A stretch of 64,000 nucleotides of DNA from Lumbricus terrestris (Eukaryota; Annelida; Clitellata; Crassiclitellata; Lumbricidae), in NCBI GenBank assembly GCA_949752735.1, contig OX457036.1, positions 4,595,624-4,659,623 of the forward strand, in the 5' to 3' direction. A model generated the notes under the pieces. The model was not told the origin of the DNA. It searched no databases and was given only the letters and a program-made list of their open reading frames with translations. Position numbers and translations under genes: made by a program. How positions within the stretch are numbered: the first letter of the stretch is position 1; each line of letters begins with the position of its first letter. This document shows positions 32,871-44,165 of the stretch, in pieces.

Positions 32871-33300
32871 GTGGGGCGCGGCTGTGTAGTGGTGGGTTCG
32901 GTGCCCTCAAACCTACAGAGGTCCTCAGGTTAGAATCTACATCAAGACGTCGCGTATGGACCTTGAGCAAGTCCTTTACTTGCAATTGCTCGAGCGCTTC
33001 GGCATGAAACGATGCAGTGTCCACGCCAGGGATTTTTTAACGTGCAGTTGTACACAAAATGTGCAGTTCTAGACGGATTTGTGCAGTTGTAGAAGCACTT
33101 CTGTCACAAGTTCTGTGCAGTTAAAACTAGCAAAAAAGGTCATTGTCATTCGATTGGAAGTAATTTACAACGGAGGATGGGAAGAAAAAAGAAGGGGCTG
33201 TGCAGTTCTAAAAATTCCTTAAAAACAGCCCTGGTCCACGCTGTATAGTCGGATGTACTTCTCAGGCTTTTGCACTATCAGTCAACGAAGATACAAGGCG
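32871..33300 (+). mobile_element. Degenerate tRNA-SINE split by a MITE
   Basis: The head GGGGCGCGGCTGTGTAGTGG matches the SINE at 20358-20592 in plus orientation, with a mutated B box (AGGTTAGAATCT) and the body GACCTTGAGCAAGTCC...GCTTCGGCATGAAAC-GATGCAGTGTCCACG. It is interrupted at 33026 by the MITE 33027-33233 and resumes with GTCCACGCTGTATAGTCGG. The hairpin tail is not clear after the break. Confidence 0.75.
33027..33233. mobile_element. hAT-type MITE inserted in a SINE, 207 bp
   Basis: The left end CAGGGATTTTTTAACG pairs imperfectly with the right end CCTTAAAAACAGCCCTG. A perfect 8 bp target duplication GTCCACGC is present at 33019-33026 and 33234-33241. The related copy at 25388 lacks its right end. 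Noncoding. Confidence 0.92.
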
Positions 33301-33432
33301 TGTCTTACACACCCTCTTTACAGTTTTTGTAGGTATTATAAATAAATAAATGATCAAACAAACATAGCTGTCTCTTTACCCTTCTAAATATTAGATGTAA
33401 CGTCACAGTCATGTAGCTTCATAAGGAAAGCT

Positions 33433-33642
33433 TTGTTTGTTTGTATGTGCACTTGTTATAGCGCCTCTTCAAGCTCTCTCCCTACTCAGAGGCGCTCCTG
33501 AATGCAGAGCGGACACTGCATCGGAGTTTCACGCCGAAGCGCTGAGCAATTGTGAGTGAAGGTCCTTACGCGGTGAGGTGGATTCGAATCCCGAACCTTC
33601 CGGCTTCAAGGCAACGACGTCGCCACTACACCACCGCGCCCC
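33433..33642 (-). mobile_element. tRNA-derived SINE
   Basis: Same family and orientation as the copy at 20358-20592. The head is GGGGCGCGGTGGTGTAGTGG-like at the 33642 end, the B box GGATTCGAATCC at about 33580-33591. The hairpin tail AGAGGCGCT/AGCGCCTCT is at about 33460-33495, and TTGTTATA plus a CATACAAACAAAC 3' repeat follow. It lacks the short GACTTGCCCAAG segment of the first copy, an indel of about 13 bases. Confidence 0.85.
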
Positions 33643-33651
33643 ACAAAAAAA

Positions 33652-33742
33652 GAGTGGTGTGTAAGACGCTGCTTTTCAAGTCTTTTTTCATCGTTCAGCT
33701 ATAGTACATATGGACAACTAAACAGTAGTGCATGCACAAAGC
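33652..33742 (-). repeat. Right arm of the inverted repeat
   Basis: GTGTGTAAGACGCTGCTTTTC, TTTTTTCATCGTTC and AACAGTAGTGCATGCACAAA form the reverse complement of 32558-32650 with a few mismatches. Confidence 0.8.
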
Positions 33743-34236
33743 GAAGATGATAAGCGCCATCCTCCCATTTCCTACAGGCTTAAGACTAGCGACGTCAGTG
33801 TGCGAGCACTTGCGTCGAGAACAATTCCAAGCAATTTCATTCAACGTCAACGTCTGATGGCATAAGCTGTTCATAAACTCTAGGTCAATTCCGACAAGAG
33901 CAGCCATTATACACCTCTTTTAGAAAAGTTATATTCATTTTAATTAGCTGTCTGAAGAATAAAAAATTATCTTGTCTTAAGTTGTGGCTTAACTCTCGAT
34001 TCATCCAAATAAATACAATAAGGAAACGAACTCCTGTTTCCACAGCAAGTCCATTGACTAAAGCGAGAGCAGTTCCCGTAGTTAGACTGGGAAGCCTAAA
34101 GCGACACCGACTTCAGTTTTTAGCATTTTAAGTGTGACTGGCAAGACCTTCCCTCGCCATCTATTTATAGCTGCACAGTGCACATGTTGTGTGCAATTGC
34201 ACGCTAAAAAAGCCTGGGCCTCTAGACTATAATATA
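33743..34236. other. Unassigned sequence with a MITE-like end
   Basis: The minus frame 33695-33907 has no known domain. GTGCAATTGCACGCTAAAAAAGCC (near 34190) resembles the inverted terminus of the CAGGG-TTTTTTAACGTGCA MITE family, perhaps a solo end. Confidence 0.4.
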
Positions 34237-34280
34237 GTGATCTCTGAAAACACTATATATTATAGTGTTTTAGAGATCAC
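34237..34280. repeat. 44 bp near-perfect palindrome
   Basis: GTGATCTCT-GAAAACACTATA pairs with TATAGTGTTTT-AGAGATCAC: two arms of about 20 bases with one mismatch and a tiny loop. It would form a stable cruciform or RNA hairpin. Its origin is unknown. Confidence 0.85.
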
Positions 34281-34599
34281 AACAGCGCTACGCCGACGGT
34301 CATTGTTGGTATATTTTTAGTCTAATTTTCGCTCACAAGGGCATCGATGTTAATGGACACCCAAAAATAGTTCACACAGGTTCTTATAAGAAAAGCGAAA
34401 CTCCATTTCACTCGAATTTAAACGGTAGTAACTTATTGTACGCCGATTTGCATTATGAGAATGCCTTTGGCACTCAAAGCTATTCAGAGGCGCTTCCAGC
34501 ATGCACGAGAACCCCGATAATACAGGAAAGTTTTACATTAAACCTTCCGACAAAATCCCAGTCAGTCAACGGTGGAATGTTTTTTCCCCGTTGACTGGA

Positions 34600-34995
34600 G
34601 CACCTTAAATATTTGATGCGAGACTTAATAAGGAGTCGATGGAATAATTCATCGTAAATTTATATAGACCCAATTCAAGAGAATCTACTCTGAGACGCTC
34701 CCGAACTGACACCAAAAAACGGCCAAAGAGAATGGTTTTTAAACGCTTTCGGAAAAGGGGCACAAAAAGACAGAGAAATTCTTTACGGAGAGCATGCAGT
34801 AGGTAACTTATTACAGAAAGATGGAACGACCATAACGAAGCATTGCAGCACCGTGGAAGTTTGAGCCATATGGACAACCAGATCACCTTGCTTGGGAGAG
34901 CGAAGGAATCTATAGTATACGGCCTGGAATGACACACAAAGCTCCTGAGAAAAATCGGAGCTCGGCCTCCTAGACAATTGTGCAGGAGCATTAGA
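34600..34995 (-). pseudogene. LINE reverse-transcriptase C-terminus and tail
   Basis: The minus frame ends in LRKEFLCLFVPLFRKRLKTILF then SVRERLRVDSLELGLYKF. This is the same family as 14849-15195, where RNELLCLSLPFFRKRLKTFLF and SGRERL occur. The earlier part (APIFLRSFVCHSRPY) fits the 'AP-YL-SL----P' segment that precedes this terminus in CR1/L2-like elements. Frame disturbances and loss of the 'GP-WN-LP' box in this frame show it is dead. The tail hairpin lies at about 34660-34705. Confidence 0.68.
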
Positions 34996-36225
34996 ATATT
35001 AAACTCAATACGTTTTTACATAGGCAGCCATTGCAGTTCCTTCCGTATAAAACTTGATACATGCCCTAACTTTGGTATATGCCGCAAAATTCGGGCGGAT
35101 TCAGGCAAAATAACATAATGTGGGTCTAACATTGATCAGAGAAACAGGGATCGTGTATGCAGCTATGTTCAATGACGAATATAATAGACCAGTGACTTGC
35201 ACACCTCTTTTAAAAGTTATACAAGTATTACAAATATAAGTTTATCGTAAAATGCCAATCAAATTCTCGTTGAGGAATACCTCTGTTGTCATAAGCTCTC
35301 GTCAAACCTGGATCCATCCATCCGTACAACTTGTCTGGTTAAATGGAATACTTTTAGAAGACCTGAATGGAGTAACCAATGGATTTATGTAATCAATGTA
35401 TTAGCGGTCGGAGTCATTTTGCTGTTGTATAGACATATCGACTTAGTTGCCACAATGGTCATTCTTTGTGTGACTATCAGTAGTGACCCCATGCGACATA
35501 CAATCTCGAACGAGACCTAGAGCTGCAGCCTGTTACGGTTCAATCGACAAATTTAGAGCGTTAAGAGCGCGTGATGGGTTACCATCAACAGCATTTCAAA
35601 ACCATTGTTCGCCTCTTATACGCAGCACCAATCTGGTGGGTGGCTTCGCTATAATAGATCAGAAGATCGGTGCAAGACTAAGCTGTTCCAAAGGGAATTT
35701 TACGGTCAATCGGATACAAACCGTCGGCAAATGTAAGAGAGTTGAAGAGAAGATTGGAGAGGCAGACAGGAAACGTTCGTAGGAACGATGATCACGTAAA
35801 CGATGGGATTAGCATCCGGAATGATTGCCAAAACTTTACAAGTTCCGCCCTATGTCGCTAAATTTTAAACTCGCAACCAAAGATGATGGAAACTTTACAG
35901 CAAGAGTTTTATCCTCAAAAATATAGCAAACATGCAATTTTCTTATGTGATCAATGTTAGCAATTTTCTTTTCATGTAATCTTTATACTTGGTTGCGGTT
36001 TTACACCTAAACTTTGATCAACCTTATAGATGTAAAAGTCAGCCATCAGCGCCTATAATAACGTTCTTTAAGAGTATTTTAAGGGTGTATATGATTAACA
36101 TTGTTGCTAACGGTTACGCTGTCTCATTACATAGGAGGAGGATCCATAGTTTAGCGACAGCGTATAACGACAGCGGCCGTTACCGCCGACAAAAATTGAT
36201 TCGGTATATTACTGTAGCATCACTT
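34996..36225. other. Unassigned intergenic sequence
   Basis: Moderate complexity. A 99-codon plus frame (35483-35782) and an 87-codon one (35989-36252) show no known domain. CACACCTCTTTTAAAAGTT at about 35199 is a copy of the dispersed AGAGGTGT motif. Confidence 0.45.
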
Positions 36226-36232
36226 ACACAGT

Positions 36233-36345
36233 TTAACGTCACTGTGTGGTAACAAAGACCAGTAGTGACGCCCTCCTCCTTTATCTAGACTTGGGACTAC
36301 CACTTGCAAAGTGCAGCAAGTGGCGCAGTCTCATTTATATAGCAT
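36233..36345 (+). repeat. Dispersed repeat, TTTAACGACRCTGTG family, copy 2
   Basis: GTTTAACGTCACTGTGTGG, ACAAAGACCAG, GACGCCCTCCTCC and GACTTGGGACTACCACTTGC follow the same order and spacing as copy 1 at 16845. Confidence 0.5.
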
Positions 36346-37190
36346 CGTTTAAACGCATTTAAAGGTTTCTAGATAAGATTATACCATGGCGTTTTATATT
36401 TTATATAACATCTATTATCAGAGATTTAACGGTGTCTAAGGGGGAGAAAGATATAGGTATTCTACAATTGACTACAGGGTCGGAAAGTATTTGTGTTAAG
36501 CCAATCCGTAATAATTACTTAGAAATGACACACTGAAGGTATTAATTTTTAAACATATTATTAATCTCTCGTTGCACTATACACACGCATGAAAGTAAAT
36601 AAACTAGGTTGGTCGTTCGCGTCACAAACGAATGCGCGCCTAGAAACAATATCAACTACAACACATGAGATAAAAGTAAAGCGTCAGAAACATTTTTCAC
36701 ACCCTGCGACCGCGCCAGGGCTGCCCGCTACGTCACCTGCGTAGCCAGGCAACGCTGCCTCGGAAGACCAAGGTGTCATGAAATTATTTGACCTAATGCG
36801 GAAAAAGTTCCAATAGTTAAATAACAGACGAAAACACAACTCGGTAAGGAGTCTTTGATTGCGCCTCTATTTACAGATTAGTAATTATGACATTCATTTA
36901 AAATTAAGGAAAAACATGATGAACTGATTGTCTAAGTCTTTACCCCAAAATCGAGAATGTTCTGAGAGAACGTTAAAAGGTCCGTTACAACTTTAAATGC
37001 ACATCGAACGAAAGTTTTTCTTCTGACTCACATTTTGCGTTAAACGAGAAAGACGATATTTGAACAAACTCAACAAAGAAACAACCGAAAGAAAGACGAA
37101 GAAAAGGGGGAAAATATGGAAAAAGAAAAAAAATTAAAAGAAAAAAAATTAAAAGAAAAAGAAAAAGTAGAACAAACGAATCCAGGGAAG
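36346..37190. other. Unassigned sequence, A-rich at right
   Basis: No gene recognised. From 37030 the plus strand becomes very A/G-rich (GAAAAAGAAAAAAA). Confidence 0.45.
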
Positions 37191-37195
37191 TTGAG

Positions 37196-37352
37196 TTAAC
37201 AAGAATGATTGGATTAAGGATGAGATAACAGAGATAATTGGATTGAATAATGAGATGACAAGGATGGTTTGATGAATATATGAGATGACAAGGATGATTG
37301 GATTGAATAATGAGATGACAAGGATAATTGGGTGAATAATGAGATGACAATG
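37196..37352 (+). repeat. Tandem array, about 30 bp unit, 5-6 copies
   Basis: The unit GAGATGACAAGGAT-ATTGGATTGAATAAT repeats with small variants. The minus-strand frames SLSSHYSIQ... are its translation. Confidence 0.88.
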
Positions 37353-38250
37353 TCCATACATAGAAACACAGTATGAGAAAGAAATGATAGAAAGATGGAA
37401 GGAACGAGGAACGGAGGGAAGAGAGAAAGAACGAAAGAAAGAAAGGATAACTGATGAAGAAAGATATAAGATATACAAGATATGCAAATCATATTCATGA
37501 GATAACATGATAAATATAAGATATGATTATAATACAAAGGCAAGAAAGAATAAGTCAAAGAAGGAACGAACTTGCAAGAGAACTAGGAAGGAACTAACAA
37601 AGCTGGGAAGTGTAACAGAAACAATAATTGAACAAAGCTAATTATAATGAAGGAAAATCTACCCTGCAGGACCTCGAAGACGGTAAGCTACAGAATCGGA
37701 TGTTTAGCACTGCTCCATGGGTAACTTGAGCCACCCTAATCGGTGAACTCCAAACGGTTGGTGAACCCCCATCCGGTAACAGGGTGTGGTATTACAAACC
37801 CGGACAAACTCCTGATCGTAGGACTGGGACAAGGAGAGACAAGGGAATTGTAGAATGCCGGGGTGGTTTCCGTCAGATAAGTATTTATATGGATTGGCAG
37901 CTTTGGTGATAGACTATCATGGCAATTGGTGAACCCACTTTGAAAGGGCCAACGATATTGCAGCTGGGTTGGACTATCAACCTTCTGACAACCCACTAGG
38001 TGTAATGAAAGAACTTAACGTGGCCTGACGTTTGAAAAAGATGTCTGTTGGAGGCAGAGACCAGTGTTGTCGAATGCGACTAGAGACATCTGTGACAATC
38101 AGTGGTTGGCTTGTGAACGACGGTTATGATTCAAATAATTAGAGGCAAAGAAAGAAGTTCGCTTTAGGCCACATGCAGCAGCGGCAAAGGGATAGAGAGA
38201 CCAAGAAGCGGCAGTACAGACGAGGAATGGTATGAAAAGAGGTTCAACAA
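37353..38250. other. Unassigned sequence
   Basis: AGAAAG-rich on the left, then high-complexity sequence (37620-38160) with several CGGT-AA and GGTGAACC phrases. No gene recognised. Confidence 0.45.
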
Positions 38251-38252
38251 CT

Positions 38253-38254
<2 letters not shown>

Positions 38255-38315
<61 letters not shown>

Positions 38316-38700
38316 TAGAGACAGACAGACAGAGACAGAGAGAGAAGGAGAGAGGCAGAGAGTGAGAGAGGAAGAAATGGGGAAACAAAGAGATACAGAG
38401 AGAGAATGAAAAGACATAAAGACAGAGGCTGAGAATCAGAGGGCATGGACAAAGCCATAGAGACTGAAGGAAGGAAATAGATAAAAAGAACTGAACATGA
38501 AGTAAAAAATCACAAAAACAAAACGAAATTGATAGACTAAGAAACAAAAATGATACACAAAGAATCATACTCAAACGCAGAAAAAGGAAAAACGAAACAG
38601 AAACGTATAATTCCGACGCAGGAAAGGAGACAGACACACAGAGACAAACACACATACAAGGAGACAGACAGATAGACAGACAAACACACAGACATTCAAA
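38255..38700. repeat. (GA)n microsatellite and AGAC-rich tract
   Basis: A perfect GA run at about 38255-38310, followed by GATAGATAGAGACAGACAG and an A/G/C-rich degenerate tail. Confidence 0.92.
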
Positions 38701-38904
38701 CTGACGAACCCAAGAGACATCAATCAGTAAAACATTCACCGACGAAGAAAAAAGTTGTCGACCAACAAAGAATACATAATTTTAGAATAGGACAACATAG
38801 AATTAATAAGAGTAGAATCCGAGGCCGACGAACCTTGTGTGCTGTAACTTATCGCGCCTTTCGTCCATCACATCCGGTCAGTCACGTGCTTACAAGGTCT
38901 CTCA

Positions 38905-39570
38905 GCTTACATCCATACATGTTCAATATCTTTCTATTCATCCACCCATCCATTCATGGATACACTGCTCAATTTCTCCATCCATTCATCCATCAATCCA
39001 TCCATCCAAACATCCATCTATACATCCACATGCAATAAATTCAGGCACAGCATACACCATACCATCCATCCAACATTATCCATAATTTCCAATATGCAAC
39101 GTATGCTCATTCATTCCATTCTACAACCATTAATCCGTCTATTCACCAGCAAATCAGTCCAACCATGCAATCCACACACATTTACATATCTACCCAAACG
39201 TTCATCCATCCATTTATCCATACATACATCCAACCATCCATCTACTCATTATATCCACCCATCCATCCACCCATTCAGCCATCCATCCATCCATCAATTC
39301 GTCCATCCATCCACTAATTCAACCACCCACCAAGTCGGTCATCTATCCATCCAATCACGCATACAGCCATCCAACCGACAACCAACTCATCCATCCATCC
39401 ATACATCCATCCATCCATACATCCATCCATCCATCGCATCCATCCAACCGACAACCAACTCATCCATCCATCCATACATCCATCCATCCATACATCCATC
39501 GCATCCATCCAACCGACAACCAACTCATCCATCCATCCATCCGTCCATCCATCCATCCACACATTCACTC
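38905..39570. repeat. (CATC)n array downstream of the Hox gene
   Basis: About 660 bp of CATC/CCAT tetranucleotides. A roughly 56 bp higher-order unit (CAACCGACAACCAACTCATCC plus CATC units) is present three times between 39370 and 39560. It begins about 80 bp beyond the Hox stop codon, so it is probably in or next to the 3' UTR. Confidence 0.92.
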
Positions 39571-39648
39571 ATCCATCTCCGAACCCTCAGCGCCTCGTGT
39601 TAACCTTGAATGTCCTTCCATCGTCCAACCGTCCTTCCCTCTCCGTCT

Positions 39649-40172
<524 letters not shown>

Positions 40173-40556
40173 GCAACATATACTAATATACAGTAGGATT
40201 CAGCAGACAGCAATTATATCAAAACACAGAAGAAAGCACCTGAATGAAAATATAGAATAGCGTAGAATGTAGACGACTGCAACAGAAGACACTCAGGACA
40301 CACAATAAGGCATCGCATTGCAACAGAATACGGTAGAATTCAAAAGACTTCAAGTCTGCCACAGAACGCATTCACGCCAGAACGTATCAGAATGCAATAG
40401 AATACGTCATGGCTCTCAGATGTGATCGCGTTAATCAGGATTCAATAACACATACAGTTTTTATTTTTATTTGAACGATGTATTCAGCGATCTCTCGTCT
40501 TACAGAAAATGCCAGCCATTATCATAATTACTTTACGCGAATGGGCACGCCATTAA

Positions 40557-40600
40557 CCCTCGAGTGCCCTAAGCTGTATTTTGAAATTGTAAGTGATCAA
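40557..40600 (+). repeat. Lone piggyBac-type terminus
   Basis: TTAACCCTCGAGTGCCC at 40553-40569 is the same 17 bases that open the MITE at 40736, in the same orientation, but without a partner end of its own. It may be the relic of an older insertion whose right side was lost or overwritten. Confidence 0.6.
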
Positions 40601-40735
40601 AATAACAAAAAATTCATTGAATTATTATACATCATAAATTTTCATTGGTCTGCAATAAAATTCGCTTAAGTCAATACAGTTGGTTTAATCATTGCTTTAT
40701 TCATTGTAAGAAGGCGAATTCTGACGTCCGTTTAA

Positions 40736-41385
40736 CCCTCGAGTGCCCAAGGGGGGTCCGACCGGACCCCAGGCCCGTTTTTTCCGGATAACTTTTTAAC
40801 GGCTATAGATATGCAAAAATGCTTTTAGGTATTCCTAGAGCAACCATTTGGGCATCGAATGGTATATTTTGCGTGAGTATTGTCCAACCCTGTACCCCAC
40901 AACCACATCGTATACTAAGGGTACCGCAAGATTTGCTGCTATTCCTTTGGTAAATGATGCAAGCAAGCATTATACTGTGTATCATGAGATTTTTACACTA
41001 TTATTTTGCACCAGGTGGTGCTACGGTGATATAAGATACATCAGTCGACTGAAAATTCATTTTGGATTACATAGAACTAAATTCTGTTATGATATTCCAA
41101 TCCCTTCTCAAGATTTTAGCATGAAAACGATAGACTTCCTTCGGTAAATGACGCAAGCAAGCATAAAATGTGTATCAAGAGATTTTACACTATTATTTTA
41201 CACCAGGTGGTGTTATTGTGGTATAAGATACATCAATCGATTGCAAATTCATCTGGGAATACATAGAACTTAATTCTGTAACGATATTCCAATCCCTTCT
41301 CAAGATATTACCATAAAAACGCTGGGGTCCGCGCGGACCCCCCTTGGGCCTTCGTGTACCAAAAAATACCTTGGGCACTCGAGTG
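40736..41385. mobile_element. piggyBac-type MITE in the Hox intron, 650 bp
   Basis: The ends CCCTCGAGTGCCCAAGG and CCTTGGGCACTCGAGTG are inverted repeats, each flanked by TTAA (40732-40735 and 41386-41389), the invariant target of piggyBac transposases. Subterminal GGGGTCCG-CCGGACCCC palindromes occur near both ends. The interior carries two tandem copies of an about 190 bp unit (starting near 40946 and 41137). There is no coding capacity. Confidence 0.92.
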
Positions 41386-41389
41386 TTAA

Positions 41390-42135
41390 ATGTTTTTTAA
41401 CAGCACAGCTTGACTTAAACAGGTGACTAAATTTCTATTTCCATTTTCTGTATTTTCCAATAAATCAATAAAATTTTAATATTGTTCAATAACTTACTGT
41501 TGACTTTCGTATGTCATGCCCTTGTAATGCTCATATGCCATATAGGCAGAGGTCCCACCGAACCTAATGGATGACATAGCCGTGCATACAATGCACCAAT
41601 ACAACAATGGACCAACACAACAACGGACGCCACTGAAATGAAGGAATGGTCATGCATTGACATGCTTGCCATCAATTGTTGTGGTGCGCACCATGGTGGT
41701 CTGAAAACTGGACGCTAGTACATAGCACTGCAGTACGACCACGGACCATTGTCTTCTACTGACCACTGACCTGCTGACCGCTTGCATGCCGGGATGTCGG
41801 ACGCAGTCACAGAATTACTGGCACCGGGAAGCGATGGCAACGCGCATCAAATGAACGCTGATGAAAGACAGATTGCGCCAACCTGAATGATTCCATATGA
41901 CGTTGCTAAATATAACTCAACATCAAAAGCTCTTCCTCCCTTCCTATCTCTCTCTCAGTCCCTTCCATTACCTCTCTATTTATAACAATTTCTCTCACTC
42001 TCTCTTCATATTTTGTCTATTTCTGTTTTCAAGATATCTACTCCGAGGCGCTCTCTGCACTAACTAGCCGAAATGATGTTAAGAGTCATAGCGAGCGCAG
42101 AATAGGCCTAACAACAAGTTGCAAAAAACAAGACC
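41390..42135. other. Intronic sequence, unassigned
   Basis: No array or gene recognised. A LINE-tail-like CTACTCCGAGGCGCTC occurs near 42040. Confidence 0.45.
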
Positions 42136-42149
42136 CTACATACGTAATC

Positions 42150-42545
42150 ATCTCATCTCCTTCTTCTGCTAATTATAGTTCTTCCGCTTCGCCTTCTTCC
42201 TCCACATTTCGCTCCTTCATCTTCCCTCTTTTCTCTCCCTTCAAAACTTCAACCTCCTCCACTTCCAACTCTTTCTCGTTTTCCTCCTCGCCCGTTCCAT
42301 CCTTCCTATCCTCCGCATTCTTCTTTCTTTCATCTTCCTACATCTCTACCATTGCCCTCTTTTCCTCTGCTCATCTTTGTCTTTCACCTTCTCCACTTCC
42401 TCATCATCATCATTATTCCCATCTCCTTCTCTATCCTACTTCTCGTTTCGAAACCGTCCCCTCTTCTTCCATCCACTCAATCTACTCTTCTTCCTCTTCG
42501 TCTTCTTCATCTTCCTCTTCTTTAATCTCCTCCTCCCATCCTAAT
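42150..42545. repeat. CTT/CCT polypyrimidine tract
   Basis: Degenerate TTC, TCC and CTT words over about 390 bp, intronic. Confidence 0.85.
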
Positions 42546-42601
42546 CCCCTCAAACCATACTAGAGTGTAGAGTGTATCCTTCGTCCGCATCAGACCAGAG
42601 A

Positions 42602-42602
42602 C

Positions 42603-42634
<32 letters not shown>
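42602..42634. repeat. (CTG)n microsatellite
   Basis: Eleven perfect CTG triplets within the Hox intron. Confidence 0.95.
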
Positions 42635-42635
<1 letters not shown>

Positions 42636-42699
42636 TCATCCGCTGTCGGTCGAGGCAGCATCATCTGTCGGATGATACAGTGTCTGCCACTCAACATCT

Positions 42700-42800
42700 C
42701 TCATCATCTGCGCATGTGCAGTCCATCGCCCCCTTCGTCCATCGCCCCCTTCGCTCGCTCGCCCCTTCGTCCATCGCCCCTTCGCTCACTCGCTTCGCAT
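42700..42800. repeat. CCATCGCCCCTTCG array
   Basis: About five copies of CGTCCATCGCCCCTTCG/CTCGCTCGCC in a short tandem cluster, intronic. Confidence 0.75.
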
Positions 42801-42849
42801 TAGTAGTCTATGCTGAAACAGACCTATATATGAACGATGCCAAAAACAG

Positions 42850-43335
42850 CTTCACCACAATCACCACCAACACCACCACCAACACCACCACCAATACCAC
42901 CACCAAACCCAGGCCCCACTCTCACTACCATCCTCCTCCTCCTGCACCACCAGCATCAACTACACCACCACCACCACCACTACTATCAACACCTCCACCA
43001 TAACCGACACACCACCACCAACCACACCACCACCACTAACCCAACACACCACTATCACCACCACAACCAACTACACCACAAACACTACAAACACCATCAC
43101 CACCACCGCCACCAACACCTCCACCAGTACCAACACACCAGCATCTCAAACACCACCACCACCATAACTATCACCACCCCACTAATCCGACACACCACTA
43201 ACACCAGCACAACCATCAACACCACAACCACTACCAGCACCACCACCAACACCCTCCACATGCACCATCACCATAACCACCGTCACATCACAACCACCAC
43301 ACCTTCACCAACTACACCAAAAAACAACAACACAA
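42850..43335. repeat. CCA/ACA triplet-rich tract
   Basis: About 480 bp almost free of G on the plus strand, built from CACCAC, CCAACA and CATCACC. The Thr/His/Pro-rich frames (up to 210 codons) are artefacts. Confidence 0.92.
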
Positions 43336-43559
43336 AACACGATGTCCACCTAGTGCAACAATTTGTCTGTGTATCTGACTACATGCACACTCACCCACCT
43401 ACCAACCCCACCCACCCCATCCATCCTCACACCTGTGTCATCAATTTGTTTGCAACTAAAATATTCTAACATCATCTAAACTGTGCATCGACGAGTCAAA
43501 CATTTTTTATCCATTCTGACTTCCATCACTTCAGTCATCCACTATTCTATATTTCTCCC

Positions 43560-44040
43560 ATTATTCATCCGTCAATCAATCACTCCATCCATCCATCCAT
43601 CCATCCATCCAACCATCCATCCATCAGTCTATTTATCCACCCATCCATCAATCCATCCACGAATCTAACTATACATCCGTCAATCCCATCATCAATCCAT
43701 ACATTAGTCTATTTGTCAATCACTCCATCCATCCATCAATCCATCCATCCATTTATTAGTCTATTTGTCAGTACATCCATCCATCCACTCTTTCACAAAT
43801 GATCAATCATTCATCCATCCACAAATCTATCCATTCATCCGTCAATCCATCATCATTTCATTAATCAATCAATCAATCCAACATTCAACCCACCCACTCA
43901 CTCACTCATTCATCCATCGGTACATCCATCGATCCATCCATCCATCCATCAATTAATCTACCCATCCATCCACCCATTAACACACCCACCCGCCCACCCA
44001 TCAATCCATCCACCCTTTCATTCATTTTATCTCCCTCCAT
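43560..44040. repeat. (CATC)n array
   Basis: CATCCATC units with AATC variants, ending in CCACCCGCCCACCC. Intronic, same unit as 38905-39570. Confidence 0.92.
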
Positions 44041-44044
44041 GAGC

Positions 44045-44165
44045 AAATCTCTCTCTCTTTCTCTCTCTTTCTTTCTCTCTCTCTCACTCTCTCTGTCTGT
44101 CTCTCTCTCTCTTTCTCTGTCTGTCTCTGTCTTTGTGTCTGTCTCTCTCTTTCTGTGCCCTTCCA
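44045..44165. repeat. TCTC/TGTC-rich tract
   Basis: CTCTCTTTCTCTC and CTGTCTCTGTC words, intronic. Confidence 0.88.

Noticed and set aside
37661..37684. CTACCCTGCAGGACC, reminiscent of the start of Hox-linked miR-10
   Set aside because: Only the first seven bases agree with the family's 5' end; the seed's eighth base and the rest differ, and I saw no matching hairpin arm. No other miR-10-like core was noticed.
42837..43469. 210-codon Pro/Thr/His frame in the Hox intron
   Set aside because: Translation of a CCA/ACA-rich tract lying inside a well-defined intron.
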